NCBI GenBank assembly: GCA_029940175.1
Contig: JAOZRM010000108.1
Span: 2,194 to 10,576, forward strand
Direction: 5' to 3'
Source: Candidatus Sabulitectum sp.
Lineage (GTDB): Bacteria > Fermentibacterota > Fermentibacteria > Fermentibacterales > JCC-6
DNA length: 8,383 bases
The notes beneath the pieces were generated by a model. It did not search any database. It had not been told where the DNA came from and saw only the letters and a program-made list of their open reading frames with translations. The position numbers and the translations under genes are program-made. Positions 1-7,150 of this stretch are shown piece after piece (the stretch's first letter is position 1; each line of letters opens with the position of its first letter).

Positions 1-2460
1 TTCCTGGAAAGAAACAGTATCTGTGTATTTTTCGTTTTTGAAACGTACTCCAAACCATTCATGAACAAGTGGCTGGCCTTTTCTGTTGGGAATGAGACCG
101 GACAAGATGAAAATGGTTTCATTTGGTTCAATGCTGGTGTTAAGGGTAATGACAGGGGCCTGGTGCCTGCCGAAGGCTGCCAGCATTCTGTCGTTGGCCC
201 ATTCTACAGCAGGGCTGAGCTCCCAGAGATAAGAGGCTTCAGGCCAGGCTGATTCGTTCTTGCGGGAGTTCTTTATCTCCTCCTTGATTCTGTTGATGTC
301 TTCAGTAAGTACAAGAGTATCTTCTTTGGGGTAGATTTCCCTGGGCAGCCTTTTGTACCTCTGCTTTAGGTCCTCGGGCATTGTGATGTCTATTCTTTTG
401 TCTTCCGGGTACTGTTTGTAGTGTACTCTCTCTGTGTTTTCCAGATGGGCGAGGGCATTCTGCATGTATTCAAAGTTGTTCCTGTAAAAGCTTATTCCCT
501 TTGCGGTTTTTTCTTTAACTTTCTCACCGGTTGGCTGGGGTGCTGTTCCCATAAGGAATTTTAGAGGATCAAACTCCAGGTTGTTGTTGAACTCAATATC
601 AAGGACTTTGGCCGACTTGTTCTCTTCAATTGCTCTGGCGATGTGTTTTTCTTCTTCTTCAATGTCGTAGAGCTTCATGAAAGAGGCAGGGTCTCCGATG
701 TTCTTCGCCGCCTGCTCGTCTTTCTGTATGAGAAGCTGGAGAATTCTTGTGTCACCCATTATCTCTGAATTGATACTGTCTGTTATCAGGTAGTCTATTC
801 TTGGTACTTCAGTCTGGCCGTATCTGTCAATTCTACCGTTACGCTGTTTGAAGATCATTAGAGACCATGGAATATCGAAGTGAATCAGTCTGTGGGAAAG
901 GTAGTGAAGGTTTATTCCCTCGCTGGCAACATCAGAGGCAAGAAGCAGCCTTACAGGGGCTTCTTCCCTGCCGAAATCTTCAACTATTCTCTGCTGTTCA
1001 ATGTCTGACATCCCACCGTGAAGGATCTCTACTTCTTTTTCCTTAAGTTTCAGATCCTTTGTAAGTTGTGCGTGGAGAAACTTGAGAGTTTCAATTCGTT
1101 CAGTGAAGATTACCAGTCTGTCTGTTTTCGACTTCCTGCTCCAGCTGTAATCATCTTTGCTCTGGAGGAGCTTGAACAGTTTCTGATACTTGCCGAAGTT
1201 TTCAGAATCAATTTCTTCAACTGCTGTTTTGAGTTTCTCAAGTTCCCTGATGTCAGCGTAGTATGCCGGGTCTTCAGTTTTCCTGAGTTTTGCAAGCCTG
1301 TTATTAATTGTCTGAAGACATGCTGCCGGGCTTGAGAAAAGAGCTTTCTGAAGAGAGGTCTTGATAAGAATAGAACCGGATCTTCTTGCATCAAGCTTGC
1401 TGAAGCTAATTTTCTTCAGCGTTTCATAAGCCTCTTCCTCTACTTGTGACGCTGGTATGTGAACCTCGTTGATTATTCTTTCCTTGAACGCTTCAGTTAC
1501 CTGATGCTTTATGTCTTTCTTGAAGCGTCTTATGAAGAGACCTTTGATGTCGTCTTTTGTGTAGTTCTCTTCGTCGGCGATTGCTGTGGGGTCAAGCATG
1601 TTCATCAGGCTGGCAAAACTTTTTGCCTTACCGTCGTGGGGTGTAGCAGAGAGCATTATCAATGTGTCTGATTTGTCTGCTAACAGTTTTGCCAGCTTTG
1701 CCCTCTGGGAAGACTTGCTGCCCCTTTCAGCAACATTCTGAGCTTCATCGATTACAATGATGTCCCAGTGGGACTTCTCCAGGTAGTTCCTGTACTCTGT
1801 ATCCTGCTTAAGTGTATCTATTGAAATAATAGACTTGTCGTAGTAGTAGAACGGGTTGCTGTTGGTGGGAATATCTCTTCGTATCCTCTGAATACCTATT
1901 GAATCCAGTCTGGTGAGTGGTATTGTAAAGCGGCTCCACCATTCCTTCTGAAATTGTGTGAGCATACTTTTCAGGGCAACCACAAGGATTCTCTTGCCCC
2001 TGCCCCGCCTGATAAGCTCAGAAACAAGTATTCCAGCCTCAAGTGTTTTACCCAGTCCTACAGCATCAGCTATTAGAATTCGCTGCCTGGGTTGCTCAAG
2101 AGCCTGTATTGCTGGGTCAAACTGGTAATCAACTGAATCCATGGCACCTTTGTGACCAGTGTATATCATGTTGTCAGTAGGTGGTTTTCTTCTAAGAAGA
2201 CTTTCCATATACAGAATTGATGAGCGGTACTGCGGAGATTCATCCACGGTCAGGACTGTTTCTTCTGGTTTAAGAACTTGAATTTCGCTTTTGAACTGCT
2301 GCTCTATCTCAGTAAGAAACACTGCATCTTTGTCGCGAACCAGCTCAGATATTCCGATGGCAGATATGGCCTGACCACCGGTTGAAGTACGATCAACCCG
2401 CCTGACAACCCATTCCGCATCTCTCACAAGAATTCTTGCACCTGGGGCAATGGTATGCAA
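1..2460 (-). CDS. SNF2-family helicase, DISARM DrmD-like (C-terminus beyond window)
   Basis: An ATP-dependent DNA helicase or translocase of the SNF2/DEAD superfamily 2. Reading down from 2460, 820 codons are open with no stop, so the gene continues past the left edge. Visible motifs are the Walker A DAVGLGKT (residues 132-139), the DEAQ box (238-241), SATP motif III (271-274), HGGMSDIEQQ in the second RecA lobe (about 481-490), LASDVASEGINL motif V (507-518) and QRNGRIDRYGQ motif VI (539-549), so both RecA lobes look intact. The N-terminus (PGARILVRDAEWVVRR, then a VSELVRD-like stretch) and the SATPHDGKAKSFASLMNML block resemble, from memory, DrmD of class 1 DISARM, in which a SNF2 helicase acts with a methylase and DrmA/DrmB/DrmC against phage. 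Those partners would be expected to the left and cannot be seen, so a stand-alone helicase remains possible. The start is TTG: a TAG lies in frame 24 bases upstream, no ATG follows early, and GGAGG is 9 bases before the TTG. Confidence is high for the helicase and moderate for DrmD. Confidence 0.9.
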   Translation of the reverse strand, partial: MHTIAPGARILVRDAEWVVRRVDRTSTGGQAISAIGISELVRDKDAVFLTEIEQQFKSEIQVLKPEETVLTVDESPQYRSSILYMESLLRRKPPTDNMIYTGHKGAMDSVDYQFDPAIQALEQPRQRILIADAVGLGKTLEAGILVSELIRRGRGKRILVVALKSMLTQFQKEWWSRFTIPLTRLDSIGIQRIRRDIPTNSNPFYYYDKSIISIDTLKQDTEYRNYLEKSHWDIIVIDEAQNVAERGSKSSQRAKLAKLLADKSDTLIMLSATPHDGKAKSFASLMNMLDPTAIADEENYTKDDIKGLFIRRFKKDIKHQVTEAFKERIINEVHIPASQVEEEAYETLKKISFSKLDARRSGSILIKTSLQKALFSSPAACLQTINNRLAKLRKTEDPAYYADIRELEKLKTAVEEIDSENFGKYQKLFKLLQSKDDYSWSRKSKTDRLVIFTERIETLKFLHAQLTKDLKLKEKEVEILHGGMSDIEQQRIVEDFGREEAPVRLLLASDVASEGINLHYLSHRLIHFDIPWSLMIFKQRNGRIDRYGQTEVPRIDYLITDSINSEIMGDTRILQLLIQKDEQAAKNIGDPASFMKLYDIEEEEKHIARAIEENKSAKVLDIEFNNNLEFDPLKFLMGTAPQPTGEKVKEKTAKGISFYRNNFEYMQNALAHLENTERVHYKQYPEDKRIDITMPEDLKQRYKRLPREIYPKEDTLVLTEDINRIKEEIKNSRKNESAWPEASYLWELSPAVEWANDRMLAAFGRHQAPVITLNTSIEPNETIFILSGLIPNRKGQPLVHEWFGVRFKNEKYTDTVSFQE

Positions 2461-2469
2461 TCCTACAGT

Positions 2470-2474
2470 CCTCC
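2470..2474 (-). promoter_or_regulatory. Ribosome binding site deciding the helicase TTG start
   Basis: GGAGG on the minus strand lies 9 bases before a TTG at 2460-2458. The only other early start-type codon in frame is a GTG 12 codons in, which would remove part of the conserved PGARILVRD segment. The TTG is therefore the best start. Confidence 0.65.
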
Positions 2475-2524
2475 ATCCCTAATTGATGTTTACTCTTGAA
2501 GATGGGATGGTTTGGCTGTATCCC
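2470..2524 (-). promoter_or_regulatory. Possible switching leader hairpin before the helicase
   Basis: In the helicase mRNA leader, CCATCCC (2510-2504) can pair perfectly with GGGATGG (2479-2473) across a 24-base loop. The downstream arm covers the first two bases of the GGAGG ribosome binding site. The same ATCCC can instead pair with GGGAT just upstream (2524-2520) across an 11-base loop. The two pairings exclude each other, as in a sequestor/anti-sequestor arrangement. The complementarity is seen directly; the regulatory role is inferred, and short 5-7 bp stems can arise by chance. Confidence 0.3.
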
Positions 2525-2552
2525 GCTCTTCTGTAAATCAGAACACCATTAC

Positions 2553-2583
2553 ATTTTATTTAGAATAAGTTAGGGAATGTCAA
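2553..2583 (-). promoter_or_regulatory. Candidate promoter of the helicase
   Basis: On the minus strand a perfect TTGACA (2583-2578) is followed after 19 bases by TAAAAT (2558-2553), five of six matches to the -10 consensus. The spacer is 2 bases longer than ideal. Transcription would start near 2546, giving a leader of about 85 bases that includes the alternative hairpins before the TTG start. Confidence 0.35.
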
Positions 2584-2654
2584 TAGACTTAAATACCTAC
2601 TTACTAAATACTTTACATTGTGCAAGATTTGTATTTATTTATAAAGTTTTTGTC

Positions 2655-2671
2655 ATACTGCTGCACAGTAT
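2655..2671. promoter_or_regulatory. Inverted repeat, possible operator near the rightward promoter
   Basis: ATACTG (2655-2660) and CAGTAT (2666-2671) are perfect inverted arms around CTGCA. The site lies about 10 bases downstream of the TATAAA element at 2640-2645, where a bound protein could block transcription into the gene at 2829. A second, weaker repeat follows (CTCTT 2674-2678, AAGAG 2687-2691). Arms this short could also be chance. Confidence 0.25.
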
Positions 2672-2828
2672 TGCTCTTCTCCGTTCAAGAGTTAAAGTAA
2701 CTGGCGTCGCCTTTCTGATCTGATCTTTCACAGTAATTCCGGTTGCATCCGGCAGGAACATGGAGCATTATTCCATCTTGAAGAATTTGTTGATTAGACC
2801 GGTTCGTAAATATTGAACAGGATGTGGT

Positions 2829-4874
2829 ATGAAACTTATAAACTTGAACTGGGCCGATATGCTGGAGTTCTGCTACGCATGGGAAGATCTTGAATTCGAT
2901 GAGAGGGTTTTTTTCCTGCTTGAGCTTAAACCCACAGTAGTAGCTGCAGATTCATTTCCCAGAAGCGTGCTTGAACCATTCATTTCGGCGGGATTTCTTA
3001 AGGAATCCTCTACCGGGAAGAAGTTTACATTTACTACTATAGCACGGCAGTTCCACAAGTTGTTTGATCCTCTGATGGAATGCAGGGAAGCAGAACCTGT
3101 AAATATGGAGAATCTCATTGCCTATCTGCGCACATTCTACAGCAGACCTGAGCGAGAGGGGATAACCAGATTCCATCGGAATAGTAGATGGTCGGAGTCT
3201 GATCTGGCAATGCAGGTTGGAGCAGCAGCATGGCTTGGTAGCTTTCTGAGATGCAGCAGCCTTTCAGAATGGAAAGGCAGTATTAACTCTCTGGAATCGG
3301 TTCAGAATTCCGATGTGAAACATCTCGAAATTGTTTTCAGATGTGCAAAGAAATTACTCCGACAACTCCTCCAGGATGATGTATGGATTCCTGTTGCCCG
3401 GATACCCGAGCTGGTACCCTCTGAAGATCCTGAACTGGTAATGGAAGCATTTCAACTGCTGCTTGAAAACATGCTGGTTTTTATCGAATTCTCTGCATTG
3501 GATTACTGTCTGTATACCTGCATATGGCATGAGGTTTACTATTTCCTGAATCAGAACAAAAACGAAGTCATGGAGGGCGTTCGGGTTGAAGTAAAACCCT
3601 CACCTGCTTTCCTGATACAGGACATGACAGAACTACTGATCGAGGCATCAGTAAACCCAATACCTCTCTTAAGGTCAAGTCTGCAGATGTATACCCGTAA
3701 GAGTGTTGAACTGGAGAATAGACTGACTGAGCTTCCGGAAACTGTTATCTATAAAGAACAATACACCAGGGAAAACAGAATCAATCTTGCTGTCAGAGAA
3801 GCCCTGATGGCAGAGTACCTGGAGATATCGAGAGAAAATAATAAAGAGTTCATGATATTATCTAATGAAGGTAAGAAGTGGCTTGAAGCACCCGCTGTGT
3901 ACCAGATCAAACGGTCTCTGGACCGATTGATTCCAGATAGATTTGAGTTGAAAAAAGACTGTTTTAACAGAGATGTATGGGGAGAAGGAAATTCCATTCT
4001 GTTCAGCCTTGACAGGGTGAAAGAACTGAATAAATCATACTATCGGAGAACCTACCTGTTCTCTTCCGCATATCATGCATTCCAGAGCCTTTGCGGTTTA
4101 TCAGAACCGATAACTTCGAGCTCGTTTTTTAGCTATCATTCCCGGGAGAACAACCCTTACATGGTTCTTTTTCACGCCGGGGCAGCAATGCTGAAGAATG
4201 ATGAGTTTAACAAGGAGTATTTTACCGATTCAAATGAAATGGAAAAACTCTGGTGCGCTGATCTAAAAGATTATATGGAGCGCATATTAATTCCCAGAGG
4301 ACTGCTGTCATCGACCTATATCAGTGTTGAAGGCAGGGAACAACCTGAACTTGTCTTCACTCTCAGTGAGAGTGGCCGCTACTTCACTGGTGAACTCGAT
4401 GACATTCTATTTGAAGACGGTGAAAACCCGGTGGTTACTGTTCAACCAGACTTTCGTGTGTTTTTCAGTGGTTCCAGGCCAGCCGCCATGGCATCAATAG
4501 GAAAGTTTGCAGATCGCACAGGCTTGATGGAAGGAAATCTTCTTAAACTCACTTCCTCCAGTATCTACAGAGCAGTTGGAAAAGGTATGCGTCTTGATGA
4601 AATTCTGGAGACTCTTACAAAGACATCGGATAAAGCCGTTCCACCTGCAGTTGTTCAACAGATAACACTGTGGGTGTCGGAATGCAGAAGAGTTTCAGCA
4701 GAAACCCGAGTACTGATCACTTGCCCTGACGAAGAGACTGCACTGAAAGTTATGGCCAGTTCAGGCAATAAGGCTGTACAGCTTTCTAAAACGGTGATTG
4801 CCCTTCCCGACAGGAAGTATCTGAAAAAGGTCGAGAAACTTCTGGGAAACAAGGGTATATTTTTAGGCAGCTAA
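2829..4874 (+). CDS. Helicase-associated-domain (Helicase_C_3-like) protein without a helicase core
   Basis: A 681-residue, apparently cytoplasmic protein with no signal peptide or membrane segment. The best-recognised part is residues about 535-625, starting VVTVQPDFRVFF and running through IGKFADRTGLMEG, LTSSSIYRAVGKGM and LDEILETLTKTS to a helix ending near LWVSE. This follows the pattern of the 'helicase conserved C-terminal' (Helicase_C_3) domain, found in bacterial XPB-type helicases and in separate helicase-associated-domain proteins. The tail (about 627-681, VLITCPDEETALKVM, then VIALPDRKYLKKVEKLLG) also fits how such proteins end. There is no Walker A or DEAD box, so it should not be a helicase itself. 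The first 530 residues are mainly helical and I do not recognise them. The ATG is the earliest start possible, because an in-frame TGA lies 15 bases upstream; the ribosome binding site is a weak AGGA 6 bases before it. It is divergent from the SNF2 helicase, and its TAA directly abuts the next gene's stop codon. The family call rests on remembered pattern, not a search. Confidence 0.8.
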   Translation: MKLINLNWADMLEFCYAWEDLEFDERVFFLLELKPTVVAADSFPRSVLEPFISAGFLKESSTGKKFTFTTIARQFHKLFDPLMECREAEPVNMENLIAYLRTFYSRPEREGITRFHRNSRWSESDLAMQVGAAAWLGSFLRCSSLSEWKGSINSLESVQNSDVKHLEIVFRCAKKLLRQLLQDDVWIPVARIPELVPSEDPELVMEAFQLLLENMLVFIEFSALDYCLYTCIWHEVYYFLNQNKNEVMEGVRVEVKPSPAFLIQDMTELLIEASVNPIPLLRSSLQMYTRKSVELENRLTELPETVIYKEQYTRENRINLAVREALMAEYLEISRENNKEFMILSNEGKKWLEAPAVYQIKRSLDRLIPDRFELKKDCFNRDVWGEGNSILFSLDRVKELNKSYYRRTYLFSSAYHAFQSLCGLSEPITSSSFFSYHSRENNPYMVLFHAGAAMLKNDEFNKEYFTDSNEMEKLWCADLKDYMERILIPRGLLSSTYISVEGREQPELVFTLSESGRYFTGELDDILFEDGENPVVTVQPDFRVFFSGSRPAAMASIGKFADRTGLMEGNLLKLTSSSIYRAVGKGMRLDEILETLTKTSDKAVPPAVVQQITLWVSECRRVSAETRVLITCPDEETALKVMASSGNKAVQLSKTVIALPDRKYLKKVEKLLGNKGIFLGS

Positions 4875-5549
4875 TCACCTTCTGAGGAAGGCCTTAAACC
4901 ATCTGATATAGGGATTGTCGAAACTCACCTGCTTCGGGTCGAACTTCTCAGGCGACCAGTTTACACCAGCCCACTCTTTGAGGGCTTCATACTCTTCATC
5001 TTTTGGATCACTCAGAGTCTTTATCAGATCTCCGTAGCCTCCAGCGCCACCGCAGTCTTCAGGAGGGCAGGCTCGCTCACCATTCAAGCAAATCGGATAC
5101 TCCACTTGGGTGTCATTTAGGATGTAACCCTCGAGAACCACAGTATGATGCCAGTCATCCCCATAATCGTAGATATATTTTGCGGTTACACCCAGATCAT
5201 TGAAATGCTCTCCAACCGGGATTTCCCAACCCGGGAAAACTTCCTGTACTCCTTCGAAACGATCAAAGTCAGGAATTCCAATATGAACTTCTTTCCGTTT
5301 CCTTCTGCCCTTTATCTCGAAACGATGCAAGTGAGAATCCTGCCAGCCCATGGCATCCTGAATTGCCACATGCAGGTCCCAGAAGTTGCAATTCGATGGC
5401 ACCTGAATTCTTCTCCAGATAGCAGGTTCAATATCCTGCAGAATAATCATGAACTGCAGTACCCGTCTCTTCTCGGCTGTTTTCAGTTTCGGAGTTTCGT
5501 AGTTCATCAGGTATCCGCCAGCTTCATAGTTCTTGTCAAATCTGCTCAA
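4875..5549 (-). CDS. Plasmid pRiA4b ORF-3-like family protein
   Basis: A 224-residue protein of the pRiA4b ORF-3 family (PF07929), known from plasmids, transposon passengers and accessory regions; its biochemical role is not established. Family hallmarks in order are QFMIILQDIEPAIWRRIQVP (about 29-48), the FWDLHVAIQDAMGW.DSHLHRFEI stretch (about 55-79), YIYDYGDDWHHTVVLE (about 125-140), and a C-terminal CLNGERACPPEDCGGAGGY segment (about 153-171) with three cysteines. The Cys/Pro/Gly-rich part and the DYGDDW motif are the most typical. The length is usual for the family, so it looks complete. It lies 77 bp downstream of the DUF4143 ATPase on the same strand and may be cotranscribed. Its stop codon touches the stop of the convergent gene, leaving no room for a terminator between them. 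Confidence 0.9.
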   Translation of the reverse strand: MSRFDKNYEAGGYLMNYETPKLKTAEKRRVLQFMIILQDIEPAIWRRIQVPSNCNFWDLHVAIQDAMGWQDSHLHRFEIKGRRKRKEVHIGIPDFDRFEGVQEVFPGWEIPVGEHFNDLGVTAKYIYDYGDDWHHTVVLEGYILNDTQVEYPICLNGERACPPEDCGGAGGYGDLIKTLSDPKDEEYEALKEWAGVNWSPEKFDPKQVSFDNPYIRWFKAFLRR

Positions 5550-5554
5550 TTTGT

Positions 5555-5561
5555 CTCCTTT
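5555..5561 (-). promoter_or_regulatory. Ribosome binding site fixing a TTG start
   Basis: AAAGGAG on the minus strand lies 5 bases before TTG at 5549-5547. The next in-frame ATG, 14 codons later, has no comparable site. TTG is therefore the likely start of the pRiA4b ORF-3-like gene. Confidence 0.7.
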
Positions 5562-5626
5562 CGTCTGCTCTGAATGCCCTGTCTATAACATATTAGTAGC
5601 GTTACTGTTTGGAGCTGTGATATGGT

Positions 5627-6880
5627 TCACCTGTGTGTTCCAGTAGATGTTGCCCATTTCCAGAAAGGGATAACTGTCACGATCCTGTTCTGATCCAGAA
5701 TAACTGTCTCTTCCTGATCATAAGTTATTATTATCCCCGAGTCTCTCTGGAAAAATTCCATGGCTTCACCGAGGCCTGCAAATTCTCTTTCTCTGTTATC
5801 ATCGCTGAGGTGCCAGCAGACCTGCACACAGTCGTACTTTCCATTGTTGTTTTTCAGCACAAAGTCACACTCTCCCCTGCCTTCAAAATACCACACCTGA
5901 CTATTTCCCAAAAGCTGCATGAACACAGCAGTTTCAAGCATATGCCCTCTGTTTGGTGAAATTTTAAAAGCTATCGCATTGCTCAACCCCTGGTCAACAG
6001 GATATACTTTCCTGGGCGCAAGCATGCTTCGCTTCAGCGACCAGTCAAATCTGCGAACCTGAAACAGCAGATACACATCCTCCATATAACCAAGGTATTC
6101 CTTTACCGAAGTGTGACTTTTAAAACCAATCCTTCGAGCCAGTTTTCCATAGGATATCTTTGCCCCGGGATTGGACATAAGGTAAAGAGCCAAATCCTGT
6201 ATTCTTTGCTTTTCCTGTATCCCGTGCCTTGCAATGATATCTCTGATAAGAATATCCTTGAATAGCTGCTCCAGAAGCTCACGCCTTTTATGAATCAGGT
6301 ATTCCGGAAAGCCACCGGATTCAGTGTATTCGAAACTTTTCTGAAGCATAAGTCCTGTACCGGCAGTTGTGGACACACTTTGCGGGAGGTTAAAATGCAT
6401 CAGAGATTCACTGAATGAAAATGGAAACAATTCCTGTTTAAGGTATCTACCAGTGAGATGACTTCCAAGTTCATTGCTGAGGAGAGAACTGTTTGATCCG
6501 GTAACAACGATGCTTGCGCCATTGTCATGCATTCTGCGCAAAAAGCGTTCCCATACAGGAGCGAGTTGAATTTCATCAAACAGGTAAATGACTTCTTTTC
6601 GTTGTTTGGAAAAAAGGGTGATAAGTACTTCGTAATCAGACTCTGAAAAGCCAGAGAGCCTGATATCATCAAAATTCAAGTATACGAAGCCGTCATCTGC
6701 ATCTTCAGCAATTTGCCTGAGAAGAGTAGATTTACCACATCTCCGAATACCAGTGATCGCAATAATTCTACCCAGATTAAGCAGATTATTCCAGGAAACC
6801 TCTCGAGGCGTTCCGGTTTTCTTTGATAGAAACTCCTCTCGCTGATCATTTATCAACCTTTGCAGATACGTTGTTTCCAT
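5627..6880 (-). CDS. AAA ATPase with C-terminal DUF4143 nuclease-like domain
   Basis: A 417-residue ATP-binding protein of the AAA_14/DUF4143 family (COG1373), common and often multicopy in anaerobic bacteria and archaea; its cellular role is poorly known. The ATPase half shows Walker A GIRRCGKST (44-52), Walker B VIYLFDE (97-103), a sensor-like VVTGSNSS (125-132), and the family signatures GRYLKQELFPFSFSE (144-158) and GGFPEYL (189-195). A winged-helix-like stretch follows (about 225-262, with ISYGKLARRIGF and SVKEYLGYMED). The C-terminal DUF4143 part has E316, D339 in GECDFVL and Q353 in CVQVCW, matching the E...D...Q/E-x-K layout of the restriction-endonuclease-like fold, though whether it cuts DNA is unknown. 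Length and motifs suggest an intact gene. The ATG has a strong AGGAGG 4 bases upstream. A palindrome over the candidate promoter suggests repression. The pRiA4b ORF-3-like gene follows after 77 bp. Confidence 0.92.
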   Translation of the reverse strand: METTYLQRLINDQREEFLSKKTGTPREVSWNNLLNLGRIIAITGIRRCGKSTLLRQIAEDADDGFVYLNFDDIRLSGFSESDYEVLITLFSKQRKEVIYLFDEIQLAPVWERFLRRMHDNGASIVVTGSNSSLLSNELGSHLTGRYLKQELFPFSFSESLMHFNLPQSVSTTAGTGLMLQKSFEYTESGGFPEYLIHKRRELLEQLFKDILIRDIIARHGIQEKQRIQDLALYLMSNPGAKISYGKLARRIGFKSHTSVKEYLGYMEDVYLLFQVRRFDWSLKRSMLAPRKVYPVDQGLSNAIAFKISPNRGHMLETAVFMQLLGNSQVWYFEGRGECDFVLKNNNGKYDCVQVCWHLSDDNREREFAGLGEAMEFFQRDSGIIITYDQEETVILDQNRIVTVIPFWKWATSTGTHR

Positions 6881-6898
6881 TTATCCTCCTGTCTTAAC

Positions 6899-6925
6899 AT
6901 TACATACAGATACCAACATTGTCAA
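6899..6925 (-). promoter_or_regulatory. Candidate promoter of the ATPase gene
   Basis: On the minus strand, TTGACA (6925-6920) is followed after 15 bases by TGTAAT (6904-6899), five of six matches to the -10 consensus. Transcription would start about 13-15 bases before the AGGAGG ribosome binding site. The spacer is short, so this may be a weak or activator-tuned promoter. Confidence 0.45.
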
Positions 6926-6932
6926 TGTTGGT
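6912..6932. promoter_or_regulatory. 21-bp palindrome over the -35 element, probable operator
   Basis: ACCAACATTG (6912-6921) and its exact reverse complement CAATGTTGGT (6923-6932) flank a single T. The centre of the palindrome contains the TTGACA -35 hexamer of the leftward ATPase gene. A dimeric repressor bound here would block RNA polymerase directly. With only one base between the arms, an RNA hairpin is less likely than a DNA operator. No regulator gene is seen in the window; the winged-helix part of the ATPase itself is one possible but unproven binder. Confidence 0.6.
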
Positions 6933-6956
6933 TATGCGGTACAGTCGAGCATTACC

Positions 6957-6977
6957 ATTGGTGGTTCTTTGACCAAT
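6957..6977. repeat. Minor inverted repeat upstream of the ATPase operator
   Basis: ATTGGT (6957-6962) and ACCAAT (6972-6977) are inverted arms around 9 bases, about 25 bp from the main palindrome and sharing its ACCAA element. It could be an auxiliary site for the same protein, or chance. The rest of 6881-7150 holds only the divergent promoters; no gene is seen. Confidence 0.2.
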
Positions 6978-7079
6978 CGCAGCATCACCTTTCTTATGCT
7001 TCTGAATGGATGCTGTATCAATTCTTTTTCTTGCTCTTCGGGGGCTGCTCTTCTGTTTGACAGTCAGCAACATTTTCAC

Positions 7080-7107
7080 TTGACATTACAACTGGTATAC
7101 ATATGTT
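7080..7107 (+). promoter_or_regulatory. Candidate promoter of the VOC gene
   Basis: A perfect TTGACA (7080-7085) is followed after 16 bases by TATGTT (7102-7107), four of six matches to the -10 consensus. This predicts a start near 7114 and a leader of about 37 bases containing the GGAG ribosome binding site at 7141-7144. Confidence 0.45.
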
Positions 7108-7150
7108 TACCTTTATTGAGAGATTCATTTAACATGGTAAGGAGAGAAAG

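Larger units (their letters stand above)
2461..2828. other. Divergent intergenic control region (368 bp)
   Basis: No convincing gene is seen here on either strand. The stretch separates the helicase (leftward) from the helicase-associated-domain protein (rightward), so it must hold both promoters. It is markedly AT-rich around 2550-2650. For the rightward gene the best -10-like element is TATAAA at 2640-2645, preceded only by weak -35 candidates (TTGTGC at 2618-2623 with a 16-base spacer), which would give a leader of about 175 bases. Small inverted repeats lie at 2655-2671 and 2674-2691. Confidence 0.6.

Noticed and set aside
61..252. 63-codon plus-strand frame near the left edge
   Set aside because: Antisense to the continuous helicase frame, with no supporting start signal or recognisable domain.
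1018..1671. Several open frames of 70-105 codons on both strands inside the helicase
   Set aside because: They overlap conserved helicase sequence in other frames, lack ribosome binding sites and have composition typical of shadow frames.
2740..2758. CCGG-containing interrupted symmetry upstream of the 681-residue gene
   Set aside because: The arms are very short and interrupted; no more than chance similarity.
5145..5573. 142-codon plus-strand frame
   Set aside because: It is antisense to the well-supported pRiA4b ORF-3-like gene and shows no domain pattern.
5550..5626. Possible terminator or separate promoter between the ATPase and pRiA4b ORF-3-like genes
   Set aside because: Only a 4-bp AGTA/TACT stem and no T-run or convincing promoter hexamers are seen.
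7057..7062. A second TTGACA upstream of the VOC gene
   Set aside because: No -10-like hexamer lies at a suitable distance; the next TTGACA at 7080 fits better.
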